The translations under genes were made by a program, and so were the position numbers. A stretch of DNA of 64,000 nt from Cryptomeria japonica (Eukaryota; Streptophyta; Pinopsida; Cupressales; Cupressaceae), in contig NC_081405.1 of the NCBI RefSeq assembly GCF_030272615.1, positions 469,890,008-469,954,007 on the forward strand, given 5' to 3'. The stretch's first letter is position 1. Each line of letters opens with the position of its first letter. Below are positions 1 through 11,827 of this stretch, one piece after another. Below the pieces are notes generated by a model, which did not search any database, had not been told where the DNA came from, and worked only from the letters and a program-made list of their open reading frames with translations.

Positions 1-496
1 TGTTTTTCTTGTTAACTCAGTGACAAAACTCTTCAGTAGTCAGGAGAGAGGTGACTGACTCGGAGTGGACGACTAGGTTTCACTAACGGAAAGATGACTT
101 GGTTGATACTACTTAGGATATGTAATGTGCTCTGTCAATTAACCTAAGACTAGGACATTGATCAGTTTCAAGCCATGAGGGTTCCACTGAACCAGGATGT
201 CACAAAAGTGACTGAAATACATGTACATGAGAAAGCAAAGATGCAAGAAAGCAGGAATGCCAACGTTGCATTCCTATTTGCCAGACACACCTATTTGCCA
301 GGTTTTCACCTACTTGGTAGAGATTCATCATTTTTTTTAACCAAGGTGCCTATTGACAAGGTTTTCACCAGGGCATTTTCTCTCTTTTTTCTCCTTTTTT
401 CTCCTTTTTTCATTTTTTTAAAGACTTTTTATGTTTTTTATGTTTTTATTTTTTTAAGGACTTTTTCAGTTGTACAGGTTGCTAGAGCAGATAATG
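1..496 (-). other. 3' noncoding region of Gypsy-1
   Basis: This stretch follows the integrase stop codon (complement of 497-499). It holds pyrimidine blocks at about 378-420, which are purine-rich on the element strand and could include a polypurine tract. No LTR boundary matching the 5' LTR follows within the window. The open frame on the plus strand at 175-504 has low-complexity Phe-rich composition from these tracts, and I do not regard it as a gene. Confidence 0.5.
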
Positions 497-1593
497 CTAA
501 GTGAAGAATTTATTCAAATGGATGGTGTTAATCAGTTCACGGAGTTGTTCTCCTTTCAATGTTGAGAGTTGATAGGCACCAAAGCCAAATACTGCAGTAG
601 CGATGTAGGGACCCAGCCAGTTGGGTTCAAACTTCCCTTTGTTGTCTTGAAACTGTTGATTTTTAGGATTTTCTCTCAGAACTAGGTCACCAACCTTAAA
701 TTCTCTTTGTCGAACTTTCTTGTTATATCATCTGGACATTCTCTTTTGATATACTCTGAGATGATCAAATGCCACTTACTGACGTTCATCCAGTAATTTG
801 AGTTCTTGCAATCTAGATATTCTATAGTCTTCATCAGTAACAAGACCTTGCAAAGAAACTCTTAGAGATGGTATTTCCACTTCAATAGGTAATACTGCTT
901 CAGACCCATACACCAAAAAGAAAGGTTTAGCCCTAGTAGGTGTTCTGATACTTGTTCTATAATCCCACAATGTAGGATTGAGTTGCAGATGCCAATCCTT
1001 CCCAGATTTGTTCACTGTTCTATGCAAGATAGTCATTAGGTTTTTGTTAGATGTCTCAGCTTGTCCATTACCTTGAGGCTAATATACTGATGACCAGTGT
1101 TGTTTAATTTTGAATTTCTCACAGAGCTTATCCAGATCTTTATTCTTGAATTGTCCTCCATTGTCAGTCATGATGGACAGTGGTATCCCATACCTGCAAA
1201 TGATATGGTTTAGGATGAACATAGCTACTTGTTTACCAGTTGCTTTGATGAGCGGAAACGCTTCTACCCACTTAGTGAAATACTCAATGGTAGTTATGAT
1301 AAATTTATGTCCGTTGGATGATGCAGGATAGATCTATCCAATGAGATCAAAGGCTAATGTGTAATGAAGGGTATAAGATCCCTTGTTGGAGCATGTATGA
1401 GATTTCCATGTAGCTGACATTTATCACAAGTCTTAGCAAATTTAATAGGATCTTTCTCCATGTCTGGCCAATAGTAGCCAACCCATAGTAGTTTCCAAGC
1501 TAAAGTAAGACCATTCGAATGAGATCCACGAACATCTTCATGGACTTTCAATAATGCATGTTTAGACTCTTTAGTTTCTAGACACCTAAGCAA
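497..1593 (-). pseudogene. Gypsy-1 integrase (broken)
   Basis: Integrase joins retroelement cDNA to host DNA. Read right to left, 1354-1593 encodes the HHCC zinc-binding domain (HX6H, then CDKC). The core follows at about 1030-1350 with the three catalytic acidic residues visible: D in ALDLIG, D in TDNGGQF, E in GQAETSN. The stretch 776-1036 continues the core, and 497-775 gives the C-terminal domain with the GDLVLRENP and WLGPY motifs and a stop at 497-499. No chromodomain is visible, as expected for Tat. The frame is broken by stops, for example after LIG, before PQGNG and after DERQ, and by a frameshift near 1354. It follows the second RNase H. Confidence 0.85.
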
Positions 1594-1608
1594 TGTACCA
1601 TCGAAACC

Positions 1609-2496
1609 TCATCTAAATAGATCATTAGCAATGATAACATACCGTGAACCATTTTGGGTTAGGTTTCTTTTCTCATTACGGGTAAGATTTTCAAGGATAA
1701 TTTGGTCTTGTAGATAAGAGTAGATATGGCTATATTGAGATGAGTCATGTCCAATAATAGAACAAACTATTTGGGTCTTAGGAGAATCATAGGCAGGGTA
1801 ATGTAACTCTTCCACCAAGAATTCAAAGCGAAAATTGGATTCTTGCAACTTAGGTATAGATGCCAAGGTGACCATAGCATCTGTTGCTTTGTTTGCGGAT
1901 CTGGGGATATGTTGGAATGATACAAAAGAAAAATATTTCTTAAGATCATCAACCATTCTCTTATAAGGCATCAATTTCTCATCTCGAGTCTGATATGTAT
2001 CATTGATTTGATTGATGATCAGCTGAGAATCTCCATAGATGTGTAATTCTACAACCTTCCATTCAATAACTAACTTTATCCCATTTACCAAAGCTTCATA
2101 TTCTACAATGTTGTTTGTGCAAGGGAACAAAATCTTATAAGACTTTGGGATTGAATACTTCTGAGGAGTAATAAATAGTATTCTAGCACGAGAACCATTT
2201 TGAGTAAAATACCCATCGAAGAACATCTTTGAGGGTTGTTGAGTAAGGTGCATTATTGATTCATTTGGAAACTCTATATGCAGCGGTTGAGTGTCTTCAA
2301 TAAAAACTTTAGCAAGCTGATCAATAATTACCTGTCCTTTTATGGACTTGTGTTCCACATACTCAATATCAAATTCTGTAAGGATCATGACCCATTTTGC
2401 CAATCTTCCTATAAGTGTTGCTTTGTTGAGAAGATATTTGAGTAGATCAATTTTAGCCACCAGCTTGACTGAATGTGCTAACATGTAGTGTCTCAA
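1609..2496 (-). pseudogene. Gypsy-1 second (archaeal-type) RNase H domain
   Basis: An open 295-codon segment. Its first 60 or so residues are the end of the standard retroelement RNase H and connection (WVMILTEFDIEYVEHKS). The rest is a complete second RNase H fold with all four expected acidic residues, counted from 2496: D94 in FFDG, E132 in VEYEAL, D156 in YGDSQL and D206 in ATDAM. An extra RNase H after RT-RNH is a known hallmark of plant Tat elements and helps degrade the RNA of RNA/DNA hybrids. This is the longest intact frame in Gypsy-1. It ends just before the integrase zinc finger. Confidence 0.85.
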
Positions 2497-3879
2497 TTTT
2501 TATGATGCAAAGACTAATGCAAAGCATTCTTTTTCTATTATAGTGTAGTTCATTTCATAAGACACCAATGTTCTGTTGACGTAATATATAGCTTGTTCCT
2601 TTTTATTTTCATCATGTTGTGCCATAAGTGCCCCCAGGGATGAATCAATGTATAAGATCAATGGTTTACCCTAAATTGGTAGCATCAATATTAGTGGATT
2701 GGATAGGTACTCTTTGTTTACTAAAGGTGTTGTTCACATTCTTGATCCCAATTGTATATTACTCCTTTCCTTAATACTTTTGTGAAAGGTTGAGATTTGT
2801 CTGCCAGCTGAGAAATGAAGCGTCTGATTGATTGGAGATGTCCCTGTAAACTTCTCAATTGACTGATATTCTTTGGAAGTGGCATTTCCATTATAGCTTG
2901 GACCTTCTCAAGATCAACCTCGATTCCCTTCTTTGAAATGATGTAGCCAAGTAATTTTCCAGATGTCACTCAAAATGCACACTTTTTTGGATTTAACTGG
3001 AGTTTGAATTTTTCCATTCTATCTAGTATAGGACCTAGCTCTTGAATATGTGTTGCTCTTCATAGTTTTCACTAAAGTTTCATCAACATAGTTTTCCATA
3101 TTCTTATGCATCATATCTGGAAATATAGTTGTTACAGCTCTTTGATAAGTTTCTCCTGCATTCTTTAGCCCAAATGGCATGATGTTCCAGCAAAATATTC
3201 CCCATGCAAATGTGAAAGATGTCTTTTCTTGATCTCTAGGAGCTATTTTGATCTGATTATAACTTGAGAATCCATTCATTAGTGAGTACATCTCATACCC
3301 AGTAGTCATGTCGACTATCATATCAATGCTTGGTAATGGGAAGTCATCCTTCAGACAAGCTTTGTTGAGATCTCTGAAATCAGTGCAAACTCTAATAGAT
3401 TTGTCTGCCTTTGATATAGGTACTATGTTTGAAATCCATTCTGCATAGTCTATAGCTCTGATAAATCTAGCTTTTAGCAGTTTTTCTAGCTCAGCCTTAA
3501 CTAGCAATGCCACATGAGGGTGCATCTTAGAGAGTTTTTGCTTGACTGGTTTAACTCCTGGTGTGATGGAAAGATGGTGCACGATAAGATCAAGATCCAG
3601 GCCTAGCATATCAGAGTACATCCATACAAAATTGATTCTCTTTTCTGAAAATAGATGAGTGAAATCTTTCAATTCTTTTGTTGATAGTGATTGAGCTACA
3701 TGAATGATGTGTGGTGTCTCTTGACTCCCAATGTTCACTGGCTGAGTTGTCTCGATCAATATAGAAGACCTTTCCTGAAAATGACTTGGCAGTATATCAA
3801 GTATCTCACCTTCAGGCGCATCAGAGAGGTTTTCACGCTTAGGTACGTCCTTTATTTTCTCTTTTTTAGATTCTGACAC
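2497..3879 (-). pseudogene. Gypsy-1 reverse transcriptase and first RNase H (broken)
   Basis: The segment 3019-3879 encodes fingers and palm: the VCTDFRDLNKA block, DDFPLPSID, SYNQIKIAP and MPFGLKNAG. The active-site box reads YVDE instead of YVDD, so one catalytic aspartate is replaced. The thumb/connection lies at 2721-2969 (GKLLGYIISKKGIEVD) in another frame. The start of the standard RNase H is readable in fragments at 2497-2720. The protein copied element RNA to cDNA. Frameshifts near 3019, 2969 and 2497 and the YVDE change make it non-functional. The N-terminal 90 or so residues upstream of RT are an acidic spacer. Confidence 0.88.
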
Positions 3880-5531
3880 CCCACAATGTGGTTTTCGCCA
3901 TCAAGTCTTTTATTTTTATTTTTCTTATTTTTGTGACTAAGATACTTGATATCTATTTTAGTCATGTTTTCACTTTGTTCACTAGTGGAAGAGTCCATAG
4001 GTTCAACTACATTGGGATAATAGGCTAACGTATAGTTATTGGCAAAAGTAGGTATATTCATGGGCTGGTTTTGTAAAGTACAGTCAATTAGTTCTAGATG
4101 TAGTAAGGATAAATGTTGGACTGGTTCGAGGGATTTCATGGTATTTTCATCACAACTGCGAATCAAAAAGTTGAGTTCCTTCTATCTCGAGACCAGGAAG
4201 AGTCAGAACATGATTATTAAAGTTCATGTTAATATTTAGTTGACCTGATCCAATAGACATACTTGTAGCATCATTCCCTACACCAGACTGAACGTCATAT
4301 CATGGTTCGACAATAATAAGATTAGTAGAAAGATTTTCATTATTTACATCAGATGATTCAGAGTTTGATGCTGAGTAGATATTGTCAAAAATGGGACTAT
4401 TGTCAGAGTCATCAGAGTCATCGGATGAATTTTCCGAGTCTTCTTCAAGTGATTTAGTGAGTATATGTATGGTATCAACACCAACATATTTAATGCTTCA
4501 AGTTCCTTCATGCTCTAGCTCATTTGTCATTTGTATCTGACACACCCATTGACATGATCTTAATGTTTCTATGATTTGTTCTCATCTACTCCATTTAGCA
4601 TCCTCTGGACTAATGACTGGTCCTTCTTCTGTTGCTTCCAATTCTTCCTGTGTAGTACTATACTTGATTTGTTCTATTTTATTAAAGGGGTACATAGATG
4701 AAAAGCTTTATGGTATTCTTCTTTCCTTTAGTCTTTGTTCATAGTTTTCTTGTCTCTTTTGTCTAATTTCATGTATTTCCTTCTCTAGTTTTATGCGCAT
4801 CAATTCTTGAGTATCATCTATGATACTGCTAGACTCTTCTAGAGTTTCTGTACTGGATGTATCTAAGAGGTGGTCACGACCCCATTCATACTCATTTGAG
4901 TAAGTCTTTGAATCGTCTACTTGCTGCCTACTAGTGTATGTGACTCGAACTTTCAATGGTGCAAACAATTCTCTGAATCTTTCTAATTTGTCTCTTATAT
5001 GCTCTAGGACCTCAACTCCTTGTATTATTATAGCTGACACCATTAGAGCTTGAGTGCTGACTATTTCTTCTTTCTTGACTGTTGATTCCTCTTTCTCTTT
5101 TACACACTCTACTTGATTTTGTTGAGTGTTTATTTCCTATAATGTTGAAGGCGATATCCTTTTCTGCCACTTAGATTTAGAAGCATGTTTTTGGTCTAAT
5201 ATCTTTTTTGGATTGTACCCCAGTCTAACCTTATCATTTGTTGATTTTGTTTGCAGCTGAATCAGTTCAATAATACCCTCTTGATGTTTACCTAGGGGAC
5301 CAGTACCTGAATATTCCATGCGTTGAATCATCTTGTAGCCAGGACCATATTTGAGGAAATCTCACAATGTCGTACCTCCTTGTTTTGACTATCTTCCTTG
5401 AAAAGCCATTTAAGAACTACATCCTCTTCTATTTTATCTACTAGGGAAGTAGAAGACTATACAAAAAGACCATCATATATGATATTCAGAGCTGAATTAT
5501 GTGTTCTCATAGCCTCTAATGGTTTGCCCAA
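3880..5531 (-). other. Gypsy-1 protease-RT spacer with charged ORF remnants
   Basis: Between protease and RT lie three short minus-strand open segments in sequence: 5137-5331, 4708-5043 and 3852-4166. The 111-residue one is rich in Glu, Arg and Lys and could form a coiled coil near its end (EIRQKRQENYEQRLKERR). Long low-similarity spacers between protease and RT are common in large Tat elements. I recognise no domain here. The reading frame is interrupted many times, so this is a decayed polyprotein linker. Confidence 0.5.
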
Positions 5532-6377
5532 CTATTTTGGTGATGGAGGGAGAGAGACTAATGAAAGTACTGGTTCTATCTTGTAGCCATCCATTCCGGT
5601 ATTTATAATCTTCAATTTCTTTTCTAATTCTTTCATCAGAGCTTCTGGATTTTCATTTGTAGAAGTTGCCCTTTTATGAGGTACAAAAGTATTAGCACCT
5701 TTTGTTAATGCATTATAGGGGACATTTGTATCAGCAGGAATACTGACTTCAACTCCATTGTAGGGAAATTTTAAGCATTGATGGTATGTAGATGGAACTT
5801 CCTTCATTTCTTGAATCCATGGCCTGTCTAGTAAGATATTGTATGATAGAGGAAGATCAAGTACCTGGAAAAGGACATCTCTTTCTATAGGTCCCACTCT
5901 GATTGGTAATGATACCAGACCTTTAGAGGTCCTTTCTTCTTCATCATAGGCTTTAATTGTTATTTTCTTGGTGGGATCAATGAAATTTTCAGAGAATCCT
6001 AGTTATGTAAGCAGACTGTAAGTACAAATATTCAACCCCGCGCCTCCATCTATCAAAACATGTTTAACTCTATGTCTATGGATCATGGCTTCAATATGCA
6101 ATGGCTGGTTATGTGGATGATTTAGCGAGTTGTCATCTTCTTCAGAGAAGGTAAGATAGTGAGGTGATGTTAGATGACCCACCATAGACTGAAATCGATC
6201 AATATCTAAATCTTTTGGAACATTAGTGGTGAGCAATGCTTTGTCCAGGATTTCTTTGTGAGTAGAAGAGATTTTTAGCAATTCAAAGATTGATATTTGA
6301 GCATTTTTCCTTTTCAATTGTTCAACAATTCTATATCCAGAGGATGATGTTGAAGTTAGCCTTTTAAATTTATCCAA
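5532..6377 (-). pseudogene. Gypsy-1 retropepsin (aspartic protease), broken
   Basis: The stretch 6003-6377 ends in a retropepsin active-site strand of the form VLIDGGAGLNICT (DGGAG, complement of about 6036-6050), the variant usual in Tat elements instead of DTGA. The C-terminal half is in 5532-5897, with the LSYNILLDRPW strand that resembles the conserved GRPW segment of plant Gypsy proteases, followed by a charged spacer. This enzyme cleaves the Gag-Pol polyprotein. A frameshift or stop region at about 5898-6002 separates the halves, and gag lies directly upstream. Confidence 0.8.
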
Positions 6378-6383
6378 GGTTGA

Positions 6384-8280
6384 TTATTTTTGTTTGTTTG
6401 ATGGGGCTGGTGGGTTCGATGTTGCTTGAGCTAGTTTGGAAGAACTAGCTCCTTGGAGAGTGACTTTCTTTTGAGAACAAGTCAGAGCTCTTGCATATTG
6501 TGATTCATTTGGTTTATCTTGGACTATAATCACATTGCAATATTCAGATTGGGAAGGCTCAATCATGTTAATGACGTTGTCATTGCTGGTATAAGTATAA
6601 TTTACTTTGGCAGCTCCTTTGGTCTTTTAATAATCACCTTGTTCATAAACAGGCAAAGGGTCCTTAAATGCTTTGTGATCAACATTGGTTGGGTGATTAG
6701 CAACAATAATTTTACTAGCGTCTATGAGATCTTGAATCTCATGTTTGAGCTTCATGCAATTGTTTGTGTTATGGCCTTTATTCCGATGGAAGCCACAATA
6801 TTCATTTTCTCTCCACCATTTTGGTTTGATTTCTAGATCATATGGTCTAGAATCATCTAGTAGCATTATCAGGTTGTTTGCCAATAGAGTTTTGAAAGTG
6901 GATTCATATGATTCTTCGAGAGGAGTGAAATCACGCTTAGGTTTGGAAATCCAAGGCTTCTCTTTGAACCATTCTTTTGTTTTCTTCATAGGATTTTCTG
7001 TTGCAGCTTCAACCACTTTGAGTGCTTGTGTGCCACTAGCCAAGTTGAATATTGTGAGCTTTGAGTTGTTTTTAACAGTGTCTGCTACTCCATCATTAAC
7101 AATGTTCTTATTGTTGTCTTTGCAAAATTTCCAATACTTGTTCTTCTCTTTAGAGCTAGATCCTGGTTGCGTTTCTTTCCAATGTGAGATATCCCCCTTC
7201 TTTATGAGCACATCTTCCATTAGAATGGCATAATCTACGATTTTATTAAATGATGGGTGTACTTGCATTTGTATACTATATTTTAATTCTGGGACCAAAT
7301 TGTTGACGAATATATCCATTTTCTCAGAATCTAGGATAGGCCGTGAATACCTAGAGAACATCTTTCTCCAACATTGGAGGAAAATAAGGAAATGCTCCCC
7401 TATTTTCTGTTTAGTATTGCAAAGCTCGATCATAGTCATGGGATGTCGAATGTTATATGAGTATTGTTGTAAAAATAGTTGGATTAGTTCTTCAAACTTT
7501 TTTATTCCTTTGGGTAGACTTGAGAACCATTCCATAGCCTGTCCTCCCAAACTCCTTGGAAAAAGGCGCATGAGATACGTTTGATTATGCATGAACTCCA
7601 TATAGGCAAAACAAAATTCCCTGACATGATCTTGAGGATGTGAGGTACCATCATATTTATCAAATTTTGGGATCTCAACTCATGAAGGAAATGGAGGTAT
7701 GTATAGATTCTTGTCAAATGGAAAGGGGCATATCGTCTCTAGAGAATATTGTTTTGGGGACTTATCCTTATTCTTCAGTTCTATGATCTCAGTCTGTAAG
7801 GCTTGTAATTGTTTGTGTACTGCGAGTATAGGTGATTCTTCCTTTTAGTAACAAGTTTCTGAACATCATATCCAGTAGGAAGTTTGACACCCTATTTTTC
7901 TAGTTCTAAGAAATAGTCGTCCTTTTCTCAAGCTAGGATAGGTTTCATCATTTTTGGGAAGTCTTTATCCTTTTGGCAGTCACAAATTTCTTTTTCTAGA
8001 GGTTCAACATCTTCTTCAGCTTCACTTAATAAGGAATCATTATCGGTTTCATGAATACTAAGGTTATCTTTGTCATTGTATTCCATCTCATGTATAGTGG
8101 GAGATTAAAGTTCATAAAAAAATGGTACCCCTGATGATGAAGGTTTATTAGTGAGAGGGTCCTTCACATAGTATGGGTTATCTTGATATGTGAAGGGCTG
8201 TCCTTTTTCTTTTGCCTCTTTCTTACGAGAACTTCTGGTTTGAGTAGGAATTTTTATGGATTAGTGTGACCTAAAATTGT
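6384..8280 (-). pseudogene. Gypsy-1 gag (broken)
   Basis: The main open part, 6627-7601 (324 codons), has the retrotransposon Gag core: FPRSLGGQAMEWFSSLP, then LIQLFLQQYSYNIRHP and the helical segment up to about 7200. It ends in a Cys/His cluster (YCGFHRNKGHNTNNC), which could be a degenerate zinc knuckle. Upstream, 7502-7717 overlaps in another frame and supplies more N-terminal Gag. Fragments with several stops reach about 8280. The segment 6384-6566 is the C-terminal tail before protease. Gag forms the virus-like particle. I could not fix the true start because of repeated stops between 7720 and 8280. Confidence 0.8.
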
Positions 8281-8770
8281 TTGTGATGCAGAGGTCAAGA
8301 TCAATTTTAGAGCTAGTTGTTCGTTAACGTATTTGTTTAAGAGAAGCAACTAAGATTTAGTCTGGTTTCAGGAAAGATCTATCCTGTATAAGATGTTTAT
8401 CTAAGTTGATTCGAGAGTAGTGACTAAGATTTGGACTGGTTTTAGGAACGATCTATCCTATATAAGATGTTATCTAAGTGACTTAGGTTTGATAAGTAGT
8501 TGATTGAACTAGCTGAAAGATGATCAACCAAATCATGCAACACAAATGGTAGAGGTACACTGTCTTGATCTGTTTATGCTTAGATTGATGGTAACCAATA
8601 TTATGTTTTCTGTAGACTATTTTTAGGCAAGTTTGACTGCTCTATATTGACAAAACTAGAGATTCGTATGACAGGATTTACTGAGCCAGACGACAATGGT
8701 TTTTTTTTGTATGACTTGCTGCCTAGTACCGTACGACAGATGGGTATGTCTATTGGCATTACAATAAGTT
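8281..8770 (-). other. Gypsy-1 leader, gag-proximal part
   Basis: AT-rich, no sustained coding frame on either strand. It contains the first copies of a degenerate CGTACGACAG-like motif (about 8667-8745) that recurs on the other side of the solo LTR insertion. This supports the view that 8281-8770 and 10277-11803 were one continuous leader. Confidence 0.5.
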
Positions 8771-10276
8771 TGTTGGTATAATGATATTGAGAAGGTTGTT
8801 GGAGATTGATGATATAATTGATAAAGGATGATTACTATCTTAATAATATTATTTTGTCATTGATGTCAAGCAATTGATTTTCTGATTCAGTATGATGTCG
8901 CCATATCTTAAAGAGTATGTTTTGATGAGTATAAAGATGTCAGTAAGTGACACAGAAATAATGTGAAAATGAAGGGGAATAATAAGTTATTCAATGGGAA
9001 ACTATTACCGAGTTAGACAGTGATGAGATTATGATATTTTGATTGTTTTGATATCCTATATATGTGTATTCAAAGACTAAATAAGAAGGAGAAAAGATTT
9101 CATTTTTACCGAGCAAGGAGCTAGTTGGTAAACACCATGGTTATCAGTGTCGGTTATAGAAGAAAGAAGTTACCAAGTGTCATCAGCAAGCAAAGCTACC
9201 AAGATAGTAACTGAGACAAATACAAAATGTCGACCGAGTAAAGTTCAGTATTTACCGAGTATCAACTGAGCAGTAACAAAATGCATTGGATGAATAAATA
9301 CATTGTTAAATGAAGGATGCCAATGAGCTGGAGATTTATTGAAGATTGGAATTTTGTGCAAGAAGTTTGTTAAGGATCAACGACAATGAAAATTCAATAG
9401 TTAGATATACAACATAGATTGAACGGTCATAACCGAGCACAAGTACCAAGGAACGAATACAAGTTTCAAGGCAAGATAAAACATTTTTTAGTTCAAAGGA
9501 TTGAATGAACCTAGTCAAGTTTGAAGATCTGATGGTTAAGATTAATCATGGGAAATGTGATTAAGGAGATTAAGTGGTTAGGAATTGCTTATAAATAAGG
9601 AAAAGTTGATGAACAATGAATGTGGGCAAATAGAAGAGCAGTGATACTATAGAGGTGATTACCGAGTACAGAAGATTGAAGATCTAATTAAAGAAAAGAT
9701 TGAGGAGCCCAGCAAGGAGGAAGATAAGTCTTATGACAAGATTATTTTGAGCACATAGAGTCTGCTTTAACATTTCAGATGTGAAGTTGCAGATATATTT
9801 TGTTATTGTTATTTATTTTTGTAAGTGATAGGAAATCTCTTAACTGAGTGGAACTAACAGTCTTATTTGTAAATCCTCTAGCAAGGTAACATTCTGAATG
9901 AGTGTTTGAAATCCTTTGACAAGGTCACTTCTAACAAAGTGCAAGATTCTAATAGATTTGAGGGAAATCCCTTGACCGGGTCACATCTAGCAATGTGTTT
10001 ATGTAATCTTTAACAGTATTGGCTTTTAACTGAGCATACTCTAGAAGAGTATATTTTCTTAGTGGGTCCAAAATCCCACGGTGGTTTTTCCCTATTTGGG
10101 TTTCCATGTTAAATCTAGTGTTAAATGTGTTTTGATGTTTCAAGTTTATTAGTTTTTGAGTTTGAATGATTTACAGTCATAGTTGCATATCAAGTAAGTT
10201 CTACCGAGGTTGAATCTCAAGAATATATTGAATTGTAAATTTATCTGATTCATCCCCCTCTCTCATCTAACTAACA
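8771..10276 (+). mobile_element. Solo LTR of a Copia element in the Gypsy-1 leader
   Basis: Starts TGTTGGTATAATG and ends in AACTAACA, with the C-rich tract near the 3' end (TTCATCCCCCTCTCTC) shared with other Copia LTRs in this window. Internally it has the repeated 'CCTCTAGCAAGGT' phrases and the block GGTTTTTCCCTATTTGGG at about 10083-10100, both also seen in the LTRs at 22685 and 39883. No internal region or second LTR is present, so it is a solo LTR from LTR-LTR recombination. The 5-bp flanks (AAGTT and ATGTC) do not match. Short open frames inside it are not genes. Confidence 0.72.
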
Positions 10277-11803
10277 ATGTCTAGGATGATTAAAGATTTA
10301 GTGTAATTATGTATCATATGACACAGGATTTAGCTTCAGATGACAAACTACTCAGTTTCATGTGACAGAGGATTGAGCTTAGACAACAAATTATCAGACT
10401 CGTACGACATAGGATATAGAGTAGGATGATAAATGATCAGGTTTATACAACTGTTAACATGACAAAGACAAAACTTTTGAGTTTTTCAATAGTTGAGTAT
10501 GACAATTGAGTATGATCAATTCTGAGATGGATTGATTTTTGACCAGGATAGACTAATTCTGACATGGACAAATTTTTTGATCACTGAGTTTGTTTCTTGT
10601 TTTCTCCAATTTTGGTATTCTAGTTTTAGTTTGAGGGATGAAAACATAGAAAACACATAGTATGAATAGTAACTCCAATCACAACATGCTAGCCCTACGA
10701 AATTTGGTGAGAGAAAAAAACTTTGCTTGTAGAATCAAGTACACACCCAATAGCTAATCAGAATACGGCCACTGAGTCTCATGCAATGGATTCTCAATGC
10801 CATATTATTCGACTCCAAATGCTAATGGAGGCACAAAATGAAAAGTATCTTGGGAGAGTTACTATCTCTCTTGCACAAAGATTATCCCCCCTTTTGGAGG
10901 TGAACCGGGTAGCTTCTAATTTTAATTGGATCTAGTAAGGGGTCCGTTCGGCACGTCGAGGTATAAACTCAATTAAGAGGTCTCCCAACCTTGAAAACCA
11001 AGGTTTAATATACCCAAAGGTACGAAGGAGAGCTATTCCCGAGCACTGCCGTTAACTTGATTTTCATCAAATCACATTTATTTTATAGTGGGTTGGAGTA
11101 CTTGGCATTTAGCCATTCCCACTTTAGGTCATTCCCCTCACACCGACCGTAACGACTTTAAGAGTTTTTAAGCTCCTCAGGAGGGCAGGCCTACTAAAGA
11201 TGTACAAATCTCAAACAAAGAAAATGCCTCAAGGGTCTAGATTTCTGATTGTCTAAAAAAAAGACAAGAGAATACTCTCCTACCTCTCAGAATTTACTCA
11301 AAACACAAAATACAAATTTGTTCTTTAACTCGATAGTAATTTAGGTGCCTAAAAATGAATTGAAAGAATACACGATGTTTGGTTGATTCTTCTTAGGCAA
11401 CCTGCAAAGACAATGAATCAGTAGTCATATTGTCTTTGTGCGACAAGCATATTCTTCAACAAGCGTTCTACAAAAACTGATTCGGCTATGAAAAATTCTA
11501 AGATAGATAGATAAACAACTAGGGGCAGTCATCAGAATAATCAATTTGAACAGAAAACCAAAATCATGAAATTTGTTTTTTTGTCTTTTTAACCAGAAAA
11601 ATACAGAGTTGTACGACAGAGTTTACCAGATCATACGATACAGGATTTGTGCTCGTACAACACCTGCAGTTTGTCATTTCAGCCTATGAGAAATTTTGTA
11701 TGATATTATAGAGGCTATACGATCGAAAATCCAAAAAGCCTAAAATCTAAAAAATAAAAAAAATAAAAAGTTAGTCTTGGAGGCCAAAAAAATGTTATCT
11801 TCT
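10277..11803 (-). other. Gypsy-1 leader, PBS-proximal part with dispersed short repeats
   Basis: About 1.5 kb without a coding frame worth calling; the 70-codon frame at 10723-10935 has no recognisable content. It carries a series of related motifs on the plus strand around the core TCGTACGACA: near 10316, 10361, 10402, 11611 and 11634. Such long leaders are usual in large Tat elements. A degenerate Pro-Leu/Gly-rich stretch at 10930-11210 has higher GC than its surroundings. Confidence 0.5.
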
Positions 11804-11821
11804 GTCCCACTGTGGGCGCCA
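11804..11821 (-). promoter_or_regulatory. Primer binding site of Gypsy-1
   Basis: On the minus strand it reads TGGCGCCCACAGTGGGAC, six bases after the LTR end. TGGCGCC-type sites next to an LTR are the usual tRNA 3'-end complements of Tat/Athila elements. This fixes the element orientation and the inner LTR edge. Confidence 0.8.
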
Positions 11822-11827
11822 AATAAG

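Noticed and set aside
175-504. 109-codon plus-strand frame with a Phe-rich, membrane-like tail
   Set aside because: The hydrophobic tail is a translation of poly-T tracts in the Gypsy-1 3' region.
8766-10281. Target duplication around the solo LTR 8771-10276
   Set aside because: Flanks AAGTT and ATGTC do not match. The shared ACAAT nearby would require non-TG..CA ends, so I claim no TSD.
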